A stretch of DNA of 7,739 nucleotides, taken from the NCBI GenBank assembly GCA_902782955.1, contig CACZPD010000217.1:1-7739 (forward strand). The letters are read 5' to 3'. The notes under the pieces were generated by a model. It saw only the letters and a list, made by a program, of their open reading frames with translations, was not told where the DNA came from and did not search any database. Origin of the DNA: an uncultured Erysipelotrichaceae bacterium (GTDB lineage Bacteria > Bacillota_I > Bacilli_A > Erysipelotrichales > Erysipelotrichaceae). Of this stretch, positions 4,885-7,739 are shown in pieces. Every line of letters starts with the position of its first letter. Positions within the stretch are counted from its first letter, which is position 1. A program made the translations under genes and the position numbers.

Positions 4885-5475
4885 ATGAAACATTTATTTA
4901 TCAGTCAGCTGCAGACAGAAGAAAACTGGATCCGGGCACTGATCAGGCCTGAGGACAGGGTCCTCATCATCGATTTTGAAGAAGACCGCTATCCTGATGA
5001 TCCGTGGTTTATCCAGCCGGATCCCACAGTTATCCTTGTGGAGATGCTGGCGGAAAACGGGGTTTCTCCTTCGAGGATCAGAAAGCTCCGGACGGAAGAC
5101 GATTATGAAGCAGCGAAACTTGTGGAAATGTCGGATGCGGTGATCATTGCGGAACATGATCCTTCTCTGCTCTGCGGGCATTTTCTGGATCTTGATCTTT
5201 TTACGGCTCTGCGGCATTATTCCGGCCTGGTTGTCGCGGAAGGTGACAGCGGCAGCCTTCTGGCAGACGGGGATGGTCTGATCCTGGAAATGCACTATGC
5301 GGAGAGCGAAGAACAGGTCGGCAGAGTGATCCGGAAAATCGAGGAGACCGGAAGAGATGCGGTCGTGTGCGGTGAAAGCGGCGGCGTGCTGATCGACAAT
5401 GATTCCGTCAGCCTGTTCGGCGATGCGGTGATCCTGTCGTTTGACGATCTGGATTCCCTGTATCTGCGGATATAG
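4885..5475 (+). CDS. Uncharacterised protein, possibly peptidase S51 / class I glutamine-amidotransferase-like fold
   Basis: I do not recognise this 196-residue acidic protein. It has no signal peptide or membrane segment, so is probably cytosolic. The pattern is alternating alpha/beta: M-K-H-L-F-I-S-Q at the start, V-L-I-I-D-F (26-31), a basic helix S-R-I-R-K-L (63-68), then A-V-I-I-A-E (85-90), G-L-V-V-A-E-G-D-S-G-S (114-124) and V-L-I-D-N-D-S-V-S-L-F-G (168-179). The order and the closing 'v-D-n-D-x-V-x-l-x-G' recall S51-type (dipeptidase E/cyanophycinase-like) proteins. If so, E-G-D-S-G-S stands where their G-x-S-A-G-S nucleophile elbow would be, leaving the catalytic serine displaced or lost. 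This is a weak, by-eye resemblance; no function is assigned. There is no ribosome site before the ATG. The gene is divergent from acyP, and the pheS promoter begins 12 bp after its stop with no terminator between them. Confidence 0.75.
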   Translation: MKHLFISQLQTEENWIRALIRPEDRVLIIDFEEDRYPDDPWFIQPDPTVILVEMLAENGVSPSRIRKLRTEDDYEAAKLVEMSDAVIIAEHDPSLLCGHFLDLDLFTALRHYSGLVVAEGDSGSLLADGDGLILEMHYAESEEQVGRVIRKIEETGRDAVVCGESGGVLIDNDSVSLFGDAVILSFDDLDSLYLRI

Positions 5476-5486
5476 GAAATCTTTCT

Positions 5487-5514
5487 TTGCATTTACGGAA
5501 ATTTCATCTATAAT
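5487..5514 (+). promoter_or_regulatory. pheST promoter
   Basis: TTGCAT (5487-5492) as -35 and a perfect TATAAT (5509-5514) as -10, with a 16-bp spacer. Transcription should start near 5521, just before the T-box leader. The -35 matches TTGACA at four positions. It begins 12 bp after the stop of the preceding gene. Confidence 0.8.
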
Positions 5515-5520
5515 ACTTTG

Positions 5521-5744
5521 GAAAGCGTACGAAAAGACCAAGTAGCCGGATACACGGAACAAGAGAGAGGGATCGGCAGCTGAAAAGATCCTGTTAACGC
5601 ATCCGGATGAAATTCACTTTTCCAGTGAGATTAACCATCTACGGCCGATCCCCGTTAAAGGATAAATTAAGGTGCGTACTTTTAGTACGAAATAGGATGG
5701 TACCGCGTTATTGACGTTCCTGTGCATATGTACAGGAATTTTTT
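5521..5744 (+). promoter_or_regulatory. Phe-specific T-box leader (specifier UUC) controlling pheST
   Basis: Stem I: GAAAAG (5531-5536) pairs with CTTTTC (5617-5622) at the base; AGTA (5541-5544) forms the 5' side of the specifier loop; CCGGAT (5546-5551) pairs with ATCCGG (5601-5606); AACA (5559-5562 region) with TGTT; GGATC with GATCC (5586-5591 region), around an apical loop GGCAGCTGAAAA. The specifier side reads ATGAAA-TTC-A, giving UUC (5613-5615), a Phe codon placed as in known T-boxes. Stem III is CGTAC/GTACG (about 5675-5689). The T-box sequence is AGGATGGTACCGCG (5694-5707): its UGGU complements the ACCA end expected for tRNA-Phe. Uncharged tRNA-Phe should stabilise the antiterminator and let transcription enter pheS. 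The usual GGG is GGA here, with a matching change to CGTTCC (5715-5720) in the partner strand. Confidence 0.93.
5717..5744 (+). terminator. T-box regulated attenuator hairpin before pheS
   Basis: TTCCTGT (5717-5723) pairs with ACAGGAA (5732-5738), loop of 8 nt, followed by six T (5739-5744). Its left arm TTCC is the strand needed by the antiterminator, so the two structures exclude each other. It probably also stops readthrough from the gene at 4885. Confidence 0.92.
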
Positions 5745-5762
5745 ATTGGGAGGAATCAGAAA

Positions 5763-6800
5763 ATGGACGAAAAGATCTTGGAAGTTCAGACTGCTGCGCT
5801 GAAAGCGATCGAAGCAGCACAGAATCCTGAAGAACTGGTACAGGTACGTGTGCAGTATCTCGGAAAAAAGGGCAGCATTCAGGAACTCATGAGCTATATG
5901 CGCTCATTAAGCAAGGAAGAAAAACCGGAATTCGGACAGAAGGTCAATGTGTGCAAGCAGACCGTTTCCGAAGCAGTTGAGAAAAGACAGGCTGAACTGC
6001 AGAAAACGGCAGTTCTGGCAAGAATGGAAGAAGAGAAGATCGATGTAACGCTTCCGGGAAGCCGCCTGTCGCTCGGCACGACACATCCGCTGATCATGAT
6101 CCAGCAGGAGATCGAAGACCTCTTCCTCGGTATGGGATATACCGTGGCCGAAGGTCCGGAAGTGGAAGCCGATTATTATAATTTTGAACTTGCGAATATC
6201 CCCAAGGACCATCCTTCGAGAGATATGCAGGATACATTTTATATTGACCCGAACACACTGCTCAGAACACACACAACTGCCATGCAGATGAGGGAACTGG
6301 AAAAAGCCGGCGGAAAAACACCGATCAAACTGATCTGCCCGGGCAAAGTTTACAGACGTGACGACGATGACGCGACACACAGTCACCAGTTCATGCAGTG
6401 TGAAGGCCTGGTAGTGGGTGAGCATATTACTCTTGCTGATCTGAAAGGCACGCTGGAATATATGGCAAACCGCATGTTCGGGAACGGACGTACGATCCGC
6501 TTCCGTCCGTCCTACTTCCCGTTCACGGAACCGAGTGTTGAAGTCGATGTTTCCTGTCCGTTCTGCAACGGCAAGGGATGCTCCGTATGCAAGGGCAGCG
6601 GATGGATCGAGATCCTCGGTGCCGGCATGGTGCATCCGCATGTACTTGAAATGAACGGCTTTGATTCCGAAAAATGCACCGGATTTGCGTTCGGCGTCGG
6701 TCTGGAGCGTGTGGCTATGCTGAAATACGGTATCGATGATATCCGTAATTTCTATATCAACGATTCGAGATTCCTGAAGAATTTCAACAGGTTCGACTAA
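5763..6800 (+). CDS. pheS: Phenylalanine-tRNA ligase alpha subunit
   Basis: This 345-residue class II synthetase subunit is of normal length and forms an (alpha-beta)2 enzyme with PheT that charges tRNA-Phe with phenylalanine in the cytoplasm. Seen in order: an N-terminal coiled-coil region (about 1-90) that contacts tRNA; G-T-T-H-P-L (105-110); the substrate-pocket segment R-T-H-T-T-A (168-173); [15 protein letters not shown] (196-210); motif 2 region [13 protein letters not shown] (246-258); and motif 3 [10 protein letters not shown] (310-319). A four-cysteine insert C-x2-C-x4-C-x2-C (Cys265, 268, 273, 276) looks like a zinc knuckle, a feature common in Bacillota PheS rather than an oddity. 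The ATG at 5763 has GGGAGG 9 nt upstream. Expression is controlled by the T-box leader; pheT follows after 14 bp. Confidence 0.98.
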   Translation: MDEKILEVQTAALKAIEAAQNPEELVQVRVQYLGKKGSIQELMSYMRSLSKEEKPEFGQKVNVCKQTVSEAVEKRQAELQKTAVLARMEEEKIDVTLPGSRLSLGTTHPLIMIQQEIEDLFLGMGYTVAEGPEVEADYYNFELANIPKDHPSRDMQDTFYIDPNTLLRTHTTAMQMRELEKAGGKTPIKLICPGKVYRRDDDDATHSHQFMQCEGLVVGEHITLADLKGTLEYMANRMFGNGRTIRFRPSYFPFTEPSVEVDVSCPFCNGKGCSVCKGSGWIEILGAGMVHPHVLEMNGFDSEKCTGFAFGVGLERVAMLKYGIDDIRNFYINDSRFLKNFNRFD

Positions 6801-6814
6801 GAGGAGGATAGAAC

Positions 6815-7739
6815 AATGCGATTAAGTTATAAATGGTTAAGTGAATATGTTGACCTGAGCGGTGTAACACCCGAAGAACTCGCCGCAAAAATGACAACTG
6901 CCGGCCTCGAAGTCGAAGGGATCGAACCGCAGGCACAGGGTACAAACCTGGTGATCGGCGAGATCCTGGAATGCGAAGATATCCCGGATACCCATCTCCA
7001 TGCTACGAAGGTCCTGGTCAGCCGGGATCCGGAAGAGATCTATGAGATCGTATGCGGCGCCCCCAACTGCCGGAAAGGCCTGAAGGTCATTACAGCACTC
7101 CCCGGAGCCGAACTGCCCGGAGGGACCATCGCGTCAAGACAGGTCAGGGGATATAATTCCAACGGTATGATCTGTTCCCTGTTCGAACTCGGAGTTGATA
7201 AAAAGTATCTTACCGAAGCACAGGCCAGCGGGATCGAAGAACTGCCGGCAGATGCGCCGGTAGGTGAAAAAGACGTATTCGGTTATTTGGGACTGGATGA
7301 CACGATCCTGGATGTATCACTGACACCCAACAGGGCAGACTGCTCCGCAATGTGGAACATGGCGAAGGAAGTCGGCGCGATCCTGCATCGGGAAGTGAAA
7401 TGGCCGGATTATGCAGGCAGAAGCGATATCGGTGAAAAGGGTAATTTTACCGTTGCGACCAAAGCGGCAGGATGCACAGCATTCACCGGCAAGGTCGTCA
7501 ACCATGTAAAAGTCGGCCCCAGTCCGGTATGGATGGTGAACTACCTGCATGCGGCAGGCATGAATTCCATCAACAACGTTGTCGATATTTCCAACTTCGT
7601 CATGCTGGAAACAGGCCAGCCGCTCCATTTCTATAATCTTGCAAAACTTCCTGCCCGTGAGATCACGGTCGTGGATGATATCGAAATGAAAATGCGCGCT
7701 CTGGACGGCGAGGAATTTGAAATCCGGAAAGGTGACCTG
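6815..7739 (+). CDS. pheT: Phenylalanine-tRNA ligase beta subunit, N-terminal part (runs off window)
   Basis: The frame opens at ATG 6815 behind a strong GAGGAGG site and stays open to the window end: 308 complete codons of a protein normally near 800 residues. It starts M-R-L-S-Y-K-W-L-S-E-Y-V, the typical PheT start. An OB-fold tRNA-binding (EMAP-like) domain covers about residues 40-150, with I-V-C-G-A-P-N-C near 84-91 and G-M-I-C-S-L near 120-125. Next comes D-V-S-L-T-P-N-R-A-D-C (about 167-177), then the start of the B3/B4 domain, which in this family helps remove mischarged tyrosine (N-N-V-V-D-I-S-N-F-V-M-L-E-T-G-Q-P-L near 252-269). Within the OB domain D-T-H-L-H replaces the more usual D-x-D-H-L-H. 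It is co-transcribed with pheS with a 14-bp gap. The catalytic-like core and anticodon-binding domain lie outside the window. Confidence 0.97.

Noticed and set aside
5676..5689. CGTAC-TTTTA-GTACG hairpin as a possible terminator
   Set aside because: No T-run follows; it is stem III of the T-box leader.
5907..6641. 244-codon minus-strand open frame inside pheS
   Set aside because: It is a shadow of pheS, whose motifs are unmistakable on the plus strand; the antisense product has no recognisable domain.
1..7739. GATC and GGATCC words seem frequent throughout
   Set aside because: I did not count them reliably; many arise from codon pairs such as GAN-ATC and GGA-TCC, so no claim about methylation or repeats is made.
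1..7739. Search for insertion sequences, CRISPR repeats, tRNA/rRNA genes and attachment sites
   Set aside because: No transposase-like protein, regularly spaced repeat, cloverleaf or rRNA-like block was seen; gene order is that of ordinary chromosome.

Overview
The window looks like ordinary chromosome of a low-to-mid GC Bacillota (Firmicutes) bacterium, most likely of the Erysipelotrichaceae/Erysipelotrichia type. The grounds are Gram-positive regulation (a Phe T-box leader, a tetrahydrofolate riboswitch, AGGAGG-type ribosome sites), a SpoU methyltransferase of the YsgA type close to pheS-pheT as in Bacillus, and a B. subtilis-like trhP1-trhP2 pair. The placement below phylum is inference from style, not from a search. 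No mobile element, CRISPR array, rRNA or tRNA gene was seen.

Layout. (1) 1-798, minus strand: the start of a YggS/PLP-homeostasis gene, cut by the window edge, preceded by folT, a substrate-binding (S) component of a folate ECF transporter. The folT leader (about 799-943, minus) carries a recognisable THF riboswitch with a translational on/off switch. (2) 1005-4546, plus strand: a tight four-gene operon with overlapping ends: two U32-family proteins matching the TrhP1/TrhP2 tRNA wobble-uridine hydroxylation pair, then two SPOUT (TrmH/SpoU) 2'-O-methyltransferases, the second resembling YsgA/RlmP. It closes with a bidirectional terminator. (3) 4561-4836, minus: acylphosphatase, convergent with the operon. 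(4) 4885-5475, plus: an unrecognised 196-residue protein with a possible degenerate peptidase-S51-like fold, divergent from acyP across a 48-bp promoter region containing a TGTACA inverted repeat. (5) 5487-7739, plus: a pheS promoter, a Phe-specific T-box leader with specifier UUC, pheS, and the first 308 codons of pheT.

Most of the window serves translation: wobble-base modification, rRNA 2'-O-methylation and Phe-tRNA charging. The minus-strand pair concerns two cofactors that meet in one-carbon metabolism, folate and pyridoxal phosphate. I see no wholly new system. The points most worth a second look are the bistable folT riboswitch platform, the repeated pattern of genes lacking a Shine-Dalgarno site with a -10-like box about 7 nt before ATG (possible leaderless mRNAs), and the orphan protein at 4885-5475.
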